In this document: one piece after another, positions 43,053 through 51,161 of the stretch | Layout: each line of letters begins with the position of its first letter | Position numbering within the stretch: position 1 is the stretch's first letter | Assembly: GCF_007713735.2 (NCBI RefSeq) | Contig: NZ_VMNW02000007.1 | Location: forward strand, 62,001-126,000 | Source: Amycolatopsis acidicola | GTDB taxonomy: Bacteria; Actinomycetota; Actinomycetes; Mycobacteriales; Pseudonocardiaceae | Reading direction: 5' to 3' | DNA: 64,000 nucleotides | Notes under the pieces: model-generated | Told to the model about the DNA's origin: nothing | What the model saw: the letters and a program-made list of their open reading frames with translations, nothing else | The model's database searches: none | Program-made: the position numbers and the translations under genes

Positions 43053-44267
43053 GGCCTTCGCGAGCAGCGACTTCAGCTCGAAGCAGTCATCCGCGGCCTG
43101 CTCAGGCGTGACGTGCACCCCGGCTGCGAGCAGACGGCGTGCGGCCATGTGATCGGCCGGACGCGCCACGGACTCCACGGCGGTCAGCTCCCCAGCACGA
43201 AACCGGAACGCGGAGAACCTCCGGGCGGCCACGTCACCGCGCAGCACGATCTCGTCGGCTTCCCCGGAGAGACCGGCGATCTGCAGTTTCAGCCCACCCT
43301 GGTCACTCCAGAACCACGGCACAGCGTCGTAGGCGCCCGCACGCCCGGCGATGCTCCCGGCCAGGTACCGCGCCTGGTCGACCGCGTTCTGCACCGACTC
43401 GATCCGGCCCCGGCCCGCGCCCGAAGGACGGACGAAGGCGGCACAGTCGCCGATCGCGGAAATCGCCGGATCCTCCGTGCGCAGCCGCTCGTCCACCACG
43501 ATCCCGTTCCGCACCGGCAGTCCGGCGTCGCGTGCCAGTTCCGCGTTGGGCTCGACCCCGATGCTGCTGACCACGAGACCGGCCTCGGCCGGCTCACTAT
43601 CGACCACGACCCGGCACTGCCCACCGGGTAACGGTTCGATGGAGTCCACTGTGGACCCGATACGGAAAGTGACGCCGTTTTCCTCGTGGTGGGCGCGAAA
43701 CGCCTCCCCCACGACGGGGCTGACCGCCCGGGCCATCAGACTGCCCGCCGCCTCGACGACGGTGACGTCCACTCCCCTGGCGGCCGCCACGGCCGCGAAC
43801 TCCAGCCCGAGGAATCCCGCGCCCACGACGACGGCTTTCTCGGTCCCCGCCAGCCTTTTCCGCAGCCGGGCCGCGTCGTCCAGCGTGCGCAGCCCGAGAA
43901 CCCCGGGCGTGTCCGCGACGAGACTCCTGTTGCGGGCGCCGGTCGCGAACACCAGCTGCCGGTACGGATGACGCCCGCCGTCGGCGGTCAGCACCGCGCG
44001 CTCCGCGCGATCGACCCGGGTGACTCGCGTGGCGAGCGTCAGCTCGATCCCGCGCCCGGCGTAGTGCTCGTGGTCATGGAACGTCAGCGCCCCGGCCTCG
44101 CAGGCGCCCCCGAGATAGGCCTTCGACAGCGGAGGGCGCTGGTACGGCAGGTGTGGTTCGTCGCCGAGTACCCGGACCGGGCCGGGGTACCCCTCGTCCC
44201 GCAGGTAACCGGCCAGGTGGCACGCGGCCTGGCCGGCTCCCACGATCAGCACGCCGGCGTCGGCCAT
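43050..44267 (-). CDS. NAD(P)H-dependent ferredoxin reductase
   Basis: A 405-residue putidaredoxin-reductase-type flavoprotein. GVLIVGAGQAACHLAGYL is at residues 5-22, PYQRPPLSK near 45, AVVVGAGFLGLEFAAVA near 146 and AISAIGDCAAF near 277. ATG 44267 shares one base with the stop of the P450-ferredoxin gene upstream. The gene order fusion-reductase indicates it reduces the [3Fe-4S] domain of that fusion. It is a relative of the reductase at 14958 but with a longer C-terminus (VTPEQAADDCFELKSLL). Confidence 0.9.
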   Translation of the reverse strand: MADAGVLIVGAGQAACHLAGYLRDEGYPGPVRVLGDEPHLPYQRPPLSKAYLGGACEAGALTFHDHEHYAGRGIELTLATRVTRVDRAERAVLTADGGRHPYRQLVFATGARNRSLVADTPGVLGLRTLDDAARLRKRLAGTEKAVVVGAGFLGLEFAAVAAARGVDVTVVEAAGSLMARAVSPVVGEAFRAHHEENGVTFRIGSTVDSIEPLPGGQCRVVVDSEPAEAGLVVSSIGVEPNAELARDAGLPVRNGIVVDERLRTEDPAISAIGDCAAFVRPSGAGRGRIESVQNAVDQARYLAGSIAGRAGAYDAVPWFWSDQGGLKLQIAGLSGEADEIVLRGDVAARRFSAFRFRAGELTAVESVARPADHMAARRLLAAGVHVTPEQAADDCFELKSLLAKA

Positions 44268-45679
44268 CAGGACTCGACCTTGATCGCCAGCGCGGGGCAC
44301 AGGCGCGCCGCCTCGCGCACCGCCTCCCGCTCGGACTCGGGCGGATCCTCGTCCAGCACCACGACGAGACCGTCGTCCTCGTTCTGCGAGAACACCGCGG
44401 GGGCGGCCATCGCACAGAGGCCACCGCCCACACAGGCGGATTCGTCCACCGAGAACTGGGGTTTCCGCTCGGGCCGCCGCGATGTCCAGGTCAGCGGAAG
44501 CGATTTGATGCCATACACGAACGCGTCGAAGTTGAAGTTCAGCTCCCGCTCGGGAACCGCCAGCCGCAGCGCCGGAAGACGCTGGAACAGCGTGCTGAAC
44601 ACGATCTCCAGCTCCGCGCGGGCCAGCTGCTGACCGAGGCACTGGTGCACGCCGAAGCTGAACGCCAGGTGGTGCCGCGCTTCGCGGTGGATGTCGAACG
44701 CGTCCGGGTCCGGGAACTGCTCCGGGTCCCGGTTGGCCGCGGTGACCATCGCCAGCACTCCCTCGCCCGCCCGGATCAGCTGCCCGCCGACCTCGACGTC
44801 CTCCAGCGCCACGCGCGGGCCGTTGTAGTGGACGATGGTGTGGAAACGCAGCATCTCCTCGACCGCCCCCGGCACCAGCCCGGGGTCCGCGACCAGTTCG
44901 TCGCGCTGCGCGGGGTTCAGCAGCAGCGAGAGGGTGCCGAGCGCGATCATGTTCGCTGTCGTCTCGTGCCCGCCCATCAGCAGCAGCTCGATCGTCGCCA
45001 GTGCCTGTTCCCGGCTCAGGTGCCCCGGCTGGACCTGTTGGGTGACGAGCCTGCCGATCAGGTCGTCGTGGGCGTCCGGGTCGCGCATCTTTTCGGTGAT
45101 CAGCTCGTCGAGGTAGGCGCGCATCTCTTCGCCCGCCCGCACCGGTACTTCCGGGGCAGCGGTGAGGTCCAGCTTCGCCTGTGCCCGCTCCTGGAAGTAC
45201 TCGCGATCTTCGTAGGGCACGCCGAGGATGCCCGCGATCACGGTGGTGGGCAGCGCGAGCGCGAACTCCTCGGCGAAGTCGGCGGGTGGCCCCTTTTCTT
45301 CGAGCCTGCCGAGGAGTTCGTCGACCGTCCGCTGGATCGCCGGGCGCATCTTGCGCACCTGCGCGAGCGTGAACTCGCGGGTGAGCATCCGGCGGTGGCG
45401 GGTGTGCTCGGGCGGATCGAGCCGGATCAGCGGCGCGGGTTCCTCGTTGATCAGCAGGGAAGCCCGCGCCGGCGAGATGAACGGGTAGCCGGGCTTCCCC
45501 GGTTCGGTGGAGAACCGGCGGTCACCGAGCACGGCCTTGACGTCCTCGTAGCGCGTCAGCAGCCACGCCGGCTTGCCGTCGGGCATCGTGACCTGGCTGA
45601 CCGGTGCTTCCGCACGGAGCCGCGCGTACTCCGGCGGCGGGGTGAACGGGCCGCGCCGCATCGGGAAACCGACACTCAT
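44267..45679 (-). CDS. Cytochrome P450-[3Fe-4S] ferredoxin fusion
   Basis: A 470-residue natural fusion. Residues 1 to about 400 form a P450: I-helix LLLMGGHETTANM near 240, K-helix EEMLRFH near 280, heme motif FSFGVHQCLGQQLA with Cys347. A short linker (SRRPERKPQ) leads into a ferredoxin domain of about 60 residues with Cys416 and Cys422 in ACVGGGLCAMAAPAVFSQ and Cys461 in RLCPALAI, the CxxxxxC...CP pattern of actinobacterial [3Fe-4S] ferredoxins. In actinobacteria these two proteins are normally separate adjacent genes. ATG 45679 follows AAGGAGGC. It lies between the mycofactocin-type SDR gene and the reductase gene, so electrons should run NAD(P)H, reductase, fused ferredoxin, heme. Substrate unknown. 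Confidence 0.9.
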   Translation of the reverse strand: MSVGFPMRRGPFTPPPEYARLRAEAPVSQVTMPDGKPAWLLTRYEDVKAVLGDRRFSTEPGKPGYPFISPARASLLINEEPAPLIRLDPPEHTRHRRMLTREFTLAQVRKMRPAIQRTVDELLGRLEEKGPPADFAEEFALALPTTVIAGILGVPYEDREYFQERAQAKLDLTAAPEVPVRAGEEMRAYLDELITEKMRDPDAHDDLIGRLVTQQVQPGHLSREQALATIELLLMGGHETTANMIALGTLSLLLNPAQRDELVADPGLVPGAVEEMLRFHTIVHYNGPRVALEDVEVGGQLIRAGEGVLAMVTAANRDPEQFPDPDAFDIHREARHHLAFSFGVHQCLGQQLARAELEIVFSTLFQRLPALRLAVPERELNFNFDAFVYGIKSLPLTWTSRRPERKPQFSVDESACVGGGLCAMAAPAVFSQNEDDGLVVVLDEDPPESEREAVREAARLCPALAIKVES

Positions 45680-45699
45680 CGTGCCTCCTTCGTCCTGCG

Positions 45700-46515
45700 T
45701 CAGAAAATGGTGTTGCCTGCGTCGACGACCAGTTCCGCGCCGGTCATGAACTTCGCGTCGTCGGAGGCGAGGAACAGCACGGCGTTGCTCACGTCGCCTG
45801 GTTCGAGCCGCTCCACCGGCAGGGCGTTGACGAACGCGCCGCCGAGACGCGGGTTGGTCTCGATCAGCTCGCCGATCCGGGCGAGGCCATGGGTGAGTTC
45901 GGTGACCACGCCCGCGGGATGCACGACGTTGACCCGGATGTGGTGCTGCGCCAGTTCGTTGGCCAGCGTGCGGGCCACGCCCACGAGCCCGTGCTTCGCG
46001 GCGACGTAAGGGGCGAAGAACGGGTTCCCCTTGACGCCACAGGTGGATCCGGTCGCGATGACCGATCCCCCGCCGGCCCGGACCAGATGCGGGACCGCCA
46101 CGGTGATCGTGTTCCAGGCGCCGGTCAGGTTGGTGTCCAAAGTGTCCTGCCACACCCGCGGCGTGACCTCGTCCCACGCGCCGAGCACGCAGATGCCCGC
46201 GTTGGCGACGACGATGTCCAGGCGGCCCAGTTCTGCCACCCCGCCGGTGAGCGCCGCCTCGAGCTGTCCGCGGTCACGGACGTCGGCCTTCCGGGTCACC
46301 ACCCGGCGGCCCAGCGCCCGCACTTCCTTCGCGGTCTGTTCGAGGTCTTCCTCCGTCGCCATCGGATACGCGGTGGTTTCGTAGTCCTCGCAGATGTCGA
46401 CGGCGATGATGTCGGCGCCTTCGCCCGCCAGGCGCAGCGCGTGGCTGCGCCCCTGACCGCGTGCGCCGCCCGTGATGAAGGCGACCTTGCCGTCCAGTTT
46501 TCCCGTTGTGCTCAC
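45700..46515 (-). CDS. Mycofactocin-type SDR oxidoreductase
   Basis: A 271-residue SDR of the group tied to the redox peptide cofactor mycofactocin. The start LDGKVAFITGGARGQGRSHALRLAGEGADIIAVDIC, followed by the insertion YPMATEEDLEQT, is diagnostic of that group, whose NAD is non-exchangeable. Ser in ATGSTCGVKG and YVAAK near residue 173 complete the active site. It starts with a GTG at 46515 overlapping the transporter stop as GTGA, and its stop lies 20 nt before the P450-ferredoxin gene. It probably oxidises the alcohol made by that P450. The mycofactocin biosynthesis genes are not in this window. Confidence 0.86.
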   Translation of the reverse strand: MSTTGKLDGKVAFITGGARGQGRSHALRLAGEGADIIAVDICEDYETTAYPMATEEDLEQTAKEVRALGRRVVTRKADVRDRGQLEAALTGGVAELGRLDIVVANAGICVLGAWDEVTPRVWQDTLDTNLTGAWNTITVAVPHLVRAGGGSVIATGSTCGVKGNPFFAPYVAAKHGLVGVARTLANELAQHHIRVNVVHPAGVVTELTHGLARIGELIETNPRLGGAFVNALPVERLEPGDVSNAVLFLASDDAKFMTGAELVVDAGNTIF

Positions 46516-47828
46516 ACCGGCTCCTGTTCCGTGGATTTCGACTCCTGGATCCGAACGTCGTCCCAGTGGTTCCGGCCGAACGTGACGGCGATGGCGCCGA
46601 GCACACCGAGCACCGCGCAGTAGGCGGCGATCCAGCCCCATCCGGTCGCGTCCCTGGTGACGATCGCCGAGGCCACCAGCGGCGCGAACCCGCCGACGAC
46701 CCCGGCCAGCTGCTGGCCCAGCGAGACGGCGCTGGAGCGCACGTCGGCCGGGAACAGCTCGCAGTAGAAGGCGGGCGCGATCCCGTTCACCACGGCACCG
46801 CCGAGGCCCAGCACCAGCACCGCGCCGAGCATGATCAGCCAGCTGTTCCCGGTGGCCAGCAACGCGAAGAACACGAAGATGAACGCCGACATGCCCAGCA
46901 GGCCCGCGATCAGCAGCCCGCTGCGCCCCAGCCGGTCCGACAGCGCGCCCCAGCCCGGGATCGTGGCGGCCAGCAGTGCCACGGCGATCGTGACGAGCGT
47001 GAGCATCATCGTCCTGGACACGTGGAACTGCGTCGTGCCATAGGAAAGCGCGAAAACGCTGACCATGTAGAAGATCGTGTTCGGCCCGCCGGACAGCACC
47101 GTCGCGACCAGGACCTCCTTGTAGTGGTGCCGGATCACCTTCACCACCGGCAGCTTCGGGACCAGCCCCGCCTCGCGGAGCTTCGCGTGCTGCTCGGGTT
47201 CGGTCACCGCCCGGCGCAGGAACAGCCCGACGCCCGCGATCAGCACCCCGATCAGGAAGGGCAGCCGCCAGCCCCAGCTGAGGAACTGCTCGTCCGGCAG
47301 CAGCGACAGGATCGCGAAGATCGTCGTCCCGATGACGAGCCCGAAGAAGGAACCCGCGTGCAGGAAAGAACCGTAGAACCCACGACGGCCCGGGGGCGCG
47401 TGCTCGACGGTGAGTGTCTGCGCGTTGCCCATCTCCCCGCCGAGCGCCAGGCCCTGCACGGCCCTGAGCACCACCAGGCCGACCGCGGCGGACTGCCCGA
47501 TGACGGCGTTGGTCGGCAGGATGCCGATGCCGAAGGTCGTCAGCCCCATCAGGCCGAGCGTCAGGTAAAGCGCTTTCTTGCGGCCGTAGCGGTCACCGAT
47601 GTGCCCGAACACGATCCCGCCGAGCGGCCGGATGACGTACCCGACCGCGAGCGTGGCGAACGCCGCGACGGTACCCACGGCCGGCGAAAGCCCGCTGAAG
47701 AACAGCTTGTTGAACACCAGCGCGGCGGCGGTGCCGTAGATGAAGAAGTCGTACCATTCCAGGAGGTTCCCGATCGAAGCCGACAGCGCGACGCGCAGCG
47801 GCCCCGGGGTCCCGTCTCGTTTGCCCAT
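46512..47828 (-). CDS. MFS transporter, MHS type
   Basis: A 438-residue MHS symporter with SIGNLLEWYDFFIYGTAAALVF in helix 1, GHIGDRYGRKKALYL in loop 2-3, and CELFPADVRSSAVSLGQQLAG in helix 10. ATG 47828 follows AAGGAGAAC; a longer frame to 47864 was rejected. Same orientation as the aldehyde dehydrogenase gene 61 nt upstream and overlapping the SDR gene downstream. It probably imports the organic acid or precursor handled by this P450 operon. Confidence 0.87.
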   Translation of the reverse strand: MGKRDGTPGPLRVALSASIGNLLEWYDFFIYGTAAALVFNKLFFSGLSPAVGTVAAFATLAVGYVIRPLGGIVFGHIGDRYGRKKALYLTLGLMGLTTFGIGILPTNAVIGQSAAVGLVVLRAVQGLALGGEMGNAQTLTVEHAPPGRRGFYGSFLHAGSFFGLVIGTTIFAILSLLPDEQFLSWGWRLPFLIGVLIAGVGLFLRRAVTEPEQHAKLREAGLVPKLPVVKVIRHHYKEVLVATVLSGGPNTIFYMVSVFALSYGTTQFHVSRTMMLTLVTIAVALLAATIPGWGALSDRLGRSGLLIAGLLGMSAFIFVFFALLATGNSWLIMLGAVLVLGLGGAVVNGIAPAFYCELFPADVRSSAVSLGQQLAGVVGGFAPLVASAIVTRDATGWGWIAAYCAVLGVLGAIAVTFGRNHWDDVRIQESKSTEQEPV

Positions 47829-47889
47829 GATGTTCTCCTTGCACGCTCGACGTTGAAAGTGCACCTGCGACGAACTTCAGGGCCACGGC

Positions 47890-49368
47890 TCAGGCGGCGG
47901 GCCCCACCGCGATCGATCGCGGTTCGAGATAGGCGGCGAATCCTTCCGGGCCGAGTTCCCGGCCGAGGCCGGACTGCTTGAACCCGCCGAGCGGGCTGCC
48001 GAACGCTTGCGGGTGCCCGTTGACACTGACCATCCCGGTGCGGATGCGGCGCGCCACGGCCAGCGCGCGTTCGGCGTCGGCGCTCCACACGGATCCGGAA
48101 AGCCCGTACACGGAATCGTTCGCCATCGCCACGGCTTCCTCTTCGGAGCCGTAGGTGATGACCGAGACCACCGGACCGAAGATCTCCTCACTGGCCACCC
48201 GCATCGAGTTGCGGACGCCCGCGAGCAACGTCGGCGCGGCGAACCAGCCGTTGTCCAAAGTGGACCCGAAAACCGGGCGCCTGCCGCCGACCACGACCCG
48301 TGCCCCTTCGGCCTTTCCCGTCTCCACATAGGACTCGACGCGGTCACGCTGCGCCTCGTTGATCAGCGGGCCGAGGTCGGTGCCCGGGTCGAGTGGGTCG
48401 CCGACACGTTGCGCGGAATACGCCGCCGCCAGCGCCTCCACCACCTCCGCTTCGCGCGCGGAGGGGACCAGCACCCGGGTCTGCGCGATACACGCCTGCC
48501 CGCTGAGCATGAAGGACATCGGCAGCAGCCCGGGCACGAGCTGCCCGAGATCGGCGTCAGGCAGGACGATCGCGGCCGATTTGCCGCCCAGTTCCAGCGT
48601 TACCCTGGCGACGCGCTCGGCGCACAGCGCCATCACCCGGCGGCCGACCGCGGTGCTTCCGGTGAACGCGACCTTGTCCACTCGCGGGTCCGTGACGACA
48701 AGCTCACCGATGTCGCGGCCGCCGGGGACCACGCTGAGCACGCCTTCGGGCAATCCGGCCCACGCCAGTGCTTCCGCGAGCGCGTAAGCGGACAACGGCG
48801 TGTCCGGCGCGGGTTTGAGCACCACCGAACAGCCGCTCGCGAGCGCCGGGGCCAGTTTCATCACCGGGTTGCTCAACGGGCCGTTCCACGGGGTGACCGC
48901 CCCGACGACGCCCACCGGCTCCCGGCTGACCAGGCTGCCGTTCGTCCCGTCGTGCCGGTGCTCCTCGTACTCGAACTTCTCCGCGTAGTCCGCGTAGTAG
49001 CGAAGGGTCCGGATCGGGTTCGGGATGTGCACGCGCTGGGCGTACGACAGCAGGACACCCATCTCGGACGTCATCAGGTGTGCCAGTTCGTCCAGGTGCG
49101 CCTCGAGGATGTCCGCCGCGGCACGAAGCACCCGGGCACGCTCGGCGGGCGCGGCACGACTCCACACGCCGGAGGCGAAACTCGCGCTCGCCGCGGCGAC
49201 AGCGGCGTCCACATCGGACGGAGCCGCGAACGCGGCGACACCGGCAACCTCACTGGTCGCGGGATTCAGCACATCGGCGCGAGTACCGCCCGAGGGTTCG
49301 CTCCAGCGGCCGCCGACGAACAACCGTGGCCGCTCGGCATTGGCGATTGACTTACTACTAATTGTCAT
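47890..49368 (-). CDS. Aldehyde dehydrogenase
   Basis: A 492-residue NAD(P)-dependent aldehyde dehydrogenase. TPWNGPLSNPVMKLAPALASG near residue 163 has Gly-Pro where most members have Phe-Pro; LELGGKSAAIVLPDAD near 262 supplies the base, and SGQACIAQTRVLVP the nucleophilic Cys near 296. The group includes enzymes acting on aryl and terpenoid aldehydes. The first codons are unusually AT-rich, unlike the body of the gene. It is second in the operon CoA transferase/aldehyde dehydrogenase/transporter/SDR/P450-Fd/reductase; alcohol (SDR) then aldehyde (this enzyme) then acid and CoA ester is a logical order. Confidence 0.86.
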   Translation of the reverse strand: MTISSKSIANAERPRLFVGGRWSEPSGGTRADVLNPATSEVAGVAAFAAPSDVDAAVAAASASFASGVWSRAAPAERARVLRAAADILEAHLDELAHLMTSEMGVLLSYAQRVHIPNPIRTLRYYADYAEKFEYEEHRHDGTNGSLVSREPVGVVGAVTPWNGPLSNPVMKLAPALASGCSVVLKPAPDTPLSAYALAEALAWAGLPEGVLSVVPGGRDIGELVVTDPRVDKVAFTGSTAVGRRVMALCAERVARVTLELGGKSAAIVLPDADLGQLVPGLLPMSFMLSGQACIAQTRVLVPSAREAEVVEALAAAYSAQRVGDPLDPGTDLGPLINEAQRDRVESYVETGKAEGARVVVGGRRPVFGSTLDNGWFAAPTLLAGVRNSMRVASEEIFGPVVSVITYGSEEEAVAMANDSVYGLSGSVWSADAERALAVARRIRTGMVSVNGHPQAFGSPLGGFKQSGLGRELGPEGFAAYLEPRSIAVGPAA

Positions 49369-49389
49369 CGCTTCTCCAAAAAATTGTCG

Positions 49390-49401
49390 TACAGGACTGT
49401 A
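49390..49401. promoter_or_regulatory. Palindrome upstream of the aldehyde dehydrogenase gene
   Basis: TACAGGACTGTA is a 5-bp perfect inverted repeat with a two-base centre, 22 nt before the start codon. It may be an operator for an internal promoter; no matching regulator is identified. Confidence 0.35.
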
Positions 49402-49428
49402 AGCCTGCTCACAGGGGCGGTCAACACC

Positions 49429-50595
49429 TCACCGCCCGGGGCGCACGGCCTCCTCGTCGAGCCAGGCCCGCACGGAATCGTTGTGCTCACCCAGACGCGG
49501 TGGCGGCAGATGCCGTTCGCGCGCACCGGCGTAGGGAAGCCCGTCGAACCGCAAAGGCGGCCCCGGCAGCGCGACGCGACCCGCCGCCGGGTGGTCCACT
49601 TCGATCAGCAGCCCCTGCGAACGCGTTTGCTCCCAGGCATAAGTCTCATCCAGGGTCCGGACTTTCCCTGCCGGGACACCGATTTCCCGGAGCCGCCCGA
49701 GCCAGTGCCCGGCACCCTCGGCGGCGAGCACCCGCTCGATCGCCGCCGTCAGCTTCCCGCGTTCGGCCACCCGGCCGGAGTTCGTGGCGAACTCCGGCTC
49801 GTCGAGGTCCAGCAGCTCCGCCAGCCGTTTCCAGTGCCCCTCGCTCCCGCACGCGATCTGCACCGGCGAATCCGCGGTGCGGAAGAGGCCGTAGGGGGCG
49901 ATGGACGGATGCTGGTTGCCGGTCGCCTGAGGCACTTCCCCCGCGACGGTCCACCGGGTTCCCTGGAAGGCGTGCGCGCCGACGATCGCCGCGAGCAGAC
50001 TCGTGCGCACGACTTTCCCTCGCCCGGTGCGATTTCGTTCGTGCAGCGCGGCCAGCACGCCGTAGGCCCCGTACATCCCGGCCAGCAGATCACCGATGGG
50101 CACCCCGGTCTTGGCTGGTTCGCCCGGTCCCGGGCCGGCCAAGGACATCAGCCCCGCCTCGCCCTGCGCGATCTGGTCGAAACCGGGGCGGTCGCGGTCC
50201 GGGCCGTCGTGCCCGAACCCCGTGATCGACAAGATGACCAGGCCGGGGTTGAGCTCCCGCAACCGCGGAATCCCGAAGCCGAGCCGGTCGAGCACGCCCG
50301 GGCGGAAGTTCTCCATCAGCACGTCGGCGCGGGCGATGAGCCGGGTGAGCAGCTCCGCGCCTTCGGGCGTCTTGAGGTCGGCCGTGACCGACTCCTTGTT
50401 TCGGTTGCAGGAAAGGAAATACGTCGACTCCGGCGCGTCGGCCGGGCCGGCGAACGGCGGCCCCCACCGCCGGGATTCGTCCCCATCCGGGGATTCCACC
50501 TTGATCACCCTGGCGCCCAGATCGCCGAGCATCATGCCCGCGTGCGGCCCGGCCAGCGCGCGGGTCAGGTCCACCACCACAAGATCGGAAAGCAT
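49429..50595 (-). CDS. Class III (CaiB/BaiF) CoA transferase
   Basis: A 388-residue transferase with a complete family signature: LSDLVVVDLTRALAGPHAGMMLGDLGARVIKVE, NRNKESVTADLKTPEG, and catalytic Asp in PGFDQIAQGEAGLMS near residue 162. ATG 50595 is followed in the transcribed direction by the aldehyde dehydrogenase gene 60 nt away. It is the first gene of the six-gene Region D unit and has a perfect palindrome 49 nt upstream. It would attach CoA to the acid produced by the SDR/aldehyde dehydrogenase steps. Confidence 0.88.
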   Translation of the reverse strand: MLSDLVVVDLTRALAGPHAGMMLGDLGARVIKVESPDGDESRRWGPPFAGPADAPESTYFLSCNRNKESVTADLKTPEGAELLTRLIARADVLMENFRPGVLDRLGFGIPRLRELNPGLVILSITGFGHDGPDRDRPGFDQIAQGEAGLMSLAGPGPGEPAKTGVPIGDLLAGMYGAYGVLAALHERNRTGRGKVVRTSLLAAIVGAHAFQGTRWTVAGEVPQATGNQHPSIAPYGLFRTADSPVQIACGSEGHWKRLAELLDLDEPEFATNSGRVAERGKLTAAIERVLAAEGAGHWLGRLREIGVPAGKVRTLDETYAWEQTRSQGLLIEVDHPAAGRVALPGPPLRFDGLPYAGARERHLPPPRLGEHNDSVRAWLDEEAVRPGR

Positions 50596-50643
50596 CGTCG
50601 CTCCTCGCCCGGGATCGCCCGTCCGAAATAATGCTACGTCTTT

Positions 50644-50658
50644 TTGTAGAAACTACAA
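50644..50658. promoter_or_regulatory. Perfect palindrome, candidate operator of Region D operon
   Basis: TTGTAGAAACTACAA: arms TTGTAG/CTACAA around AAA, in an AT-rich 77-bp gap upstream of the CoA transferase gene and just after the MarR stop. Its TGTA/TACA half-sites resemble those of the MarR-linked 19-bp element but with wider spacing. Confidence 0.5.
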
Positions 50659-50672
50659 GATTAAGTAGAAGA

Positions 50673-51134
50673 TCAGAGATAACGGTCGGCGATGGCCTGG
50701 TTGTAGCGGTGGAACAGGTCCGCCACGGTCCGCCGGTCCTCCTCGGACCAGCCCGCCAGCATTTCGGCCGTGCCGACGCGGCGCTGTTCGCGAATGTCGC
50801 GCATCACCGCCCGGCCCTTCTCCGTGGCCGCGACGATGCTGCGCCTGCGGTCCCGGGCATCGGGCTCACGCGTGACGAGCCCGGCCTTGTGCGCGGCCGC
50901 GACCTGACGCGCCGCGGTGGACGCGTCCAGCCCCAGCTCCGCGGCCAGCGTCATGACGTCCAGCGGCCCGGACTGCTCCAGCGTGAGCAGCAAGAGGTAC
51001 CCCGACCGGTCCGCTTCCGCGTAGAACTCACCGCGCCGCCTGAGCATCTCCAGATTGCGAGCCAGCACGGCGGTCTCGAACTCGATGGCCTCGATCGGCC
51101 CGGGGTCCACGTCAGCGATAGCTGTACCATACAT
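50673..51134 (-). CDS. MarR-family transcriptional regulator
   Basis: A 153-residue MarR protein. The winged helix at about residues 40-105 reads LTLEQSGPLDVMTLAAELGLDASTAARQVAAAHKAGLVTREPDARDRRRS, followed by dimerisation helices. Two starts are possible: ATG 51134 without a clear ribosome binding site, or GTG 51158 (8 more residues) with a weak one. A 19-bp element also found in the FUSC/ADH promoter covers the ATG. The gene is downstream of the amidase gene on the same strand. It is the likely regulator of that element and perhaps of the amidase/transporter operon. Confidence 0.85.
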   Translation of the reverse strand: MYGTAIADVDPGPIEAIEFETAVLARNLEMLRRRGEFYAEADRSGYLLLLTLEQSGPLDVMTLAAELGLDASTAARQVAAAHKAGLVTREPDARDRRRSIVAATEKGRAVMRDIREQRRVGTAEMLAGWSEEDRRTVADLFHRYNQAIADRYL

Positions 51135-51136
51135 GT
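51118..51136. promoter_or_regulatory. 19-bp operator-like element, copy B
   Basis: ATAGCTGTACCATACATGT, with the inverted repeat TGTA-CCA-TACA at 51123-51133. It matches copy A at 56281 in 16 of 19 positions and overlaps the ATG of the MarR gene. Confidence 0.6.
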
Positions 51137-51161
51137 TTTGGGCGGACGAGAAAAGCACGGT

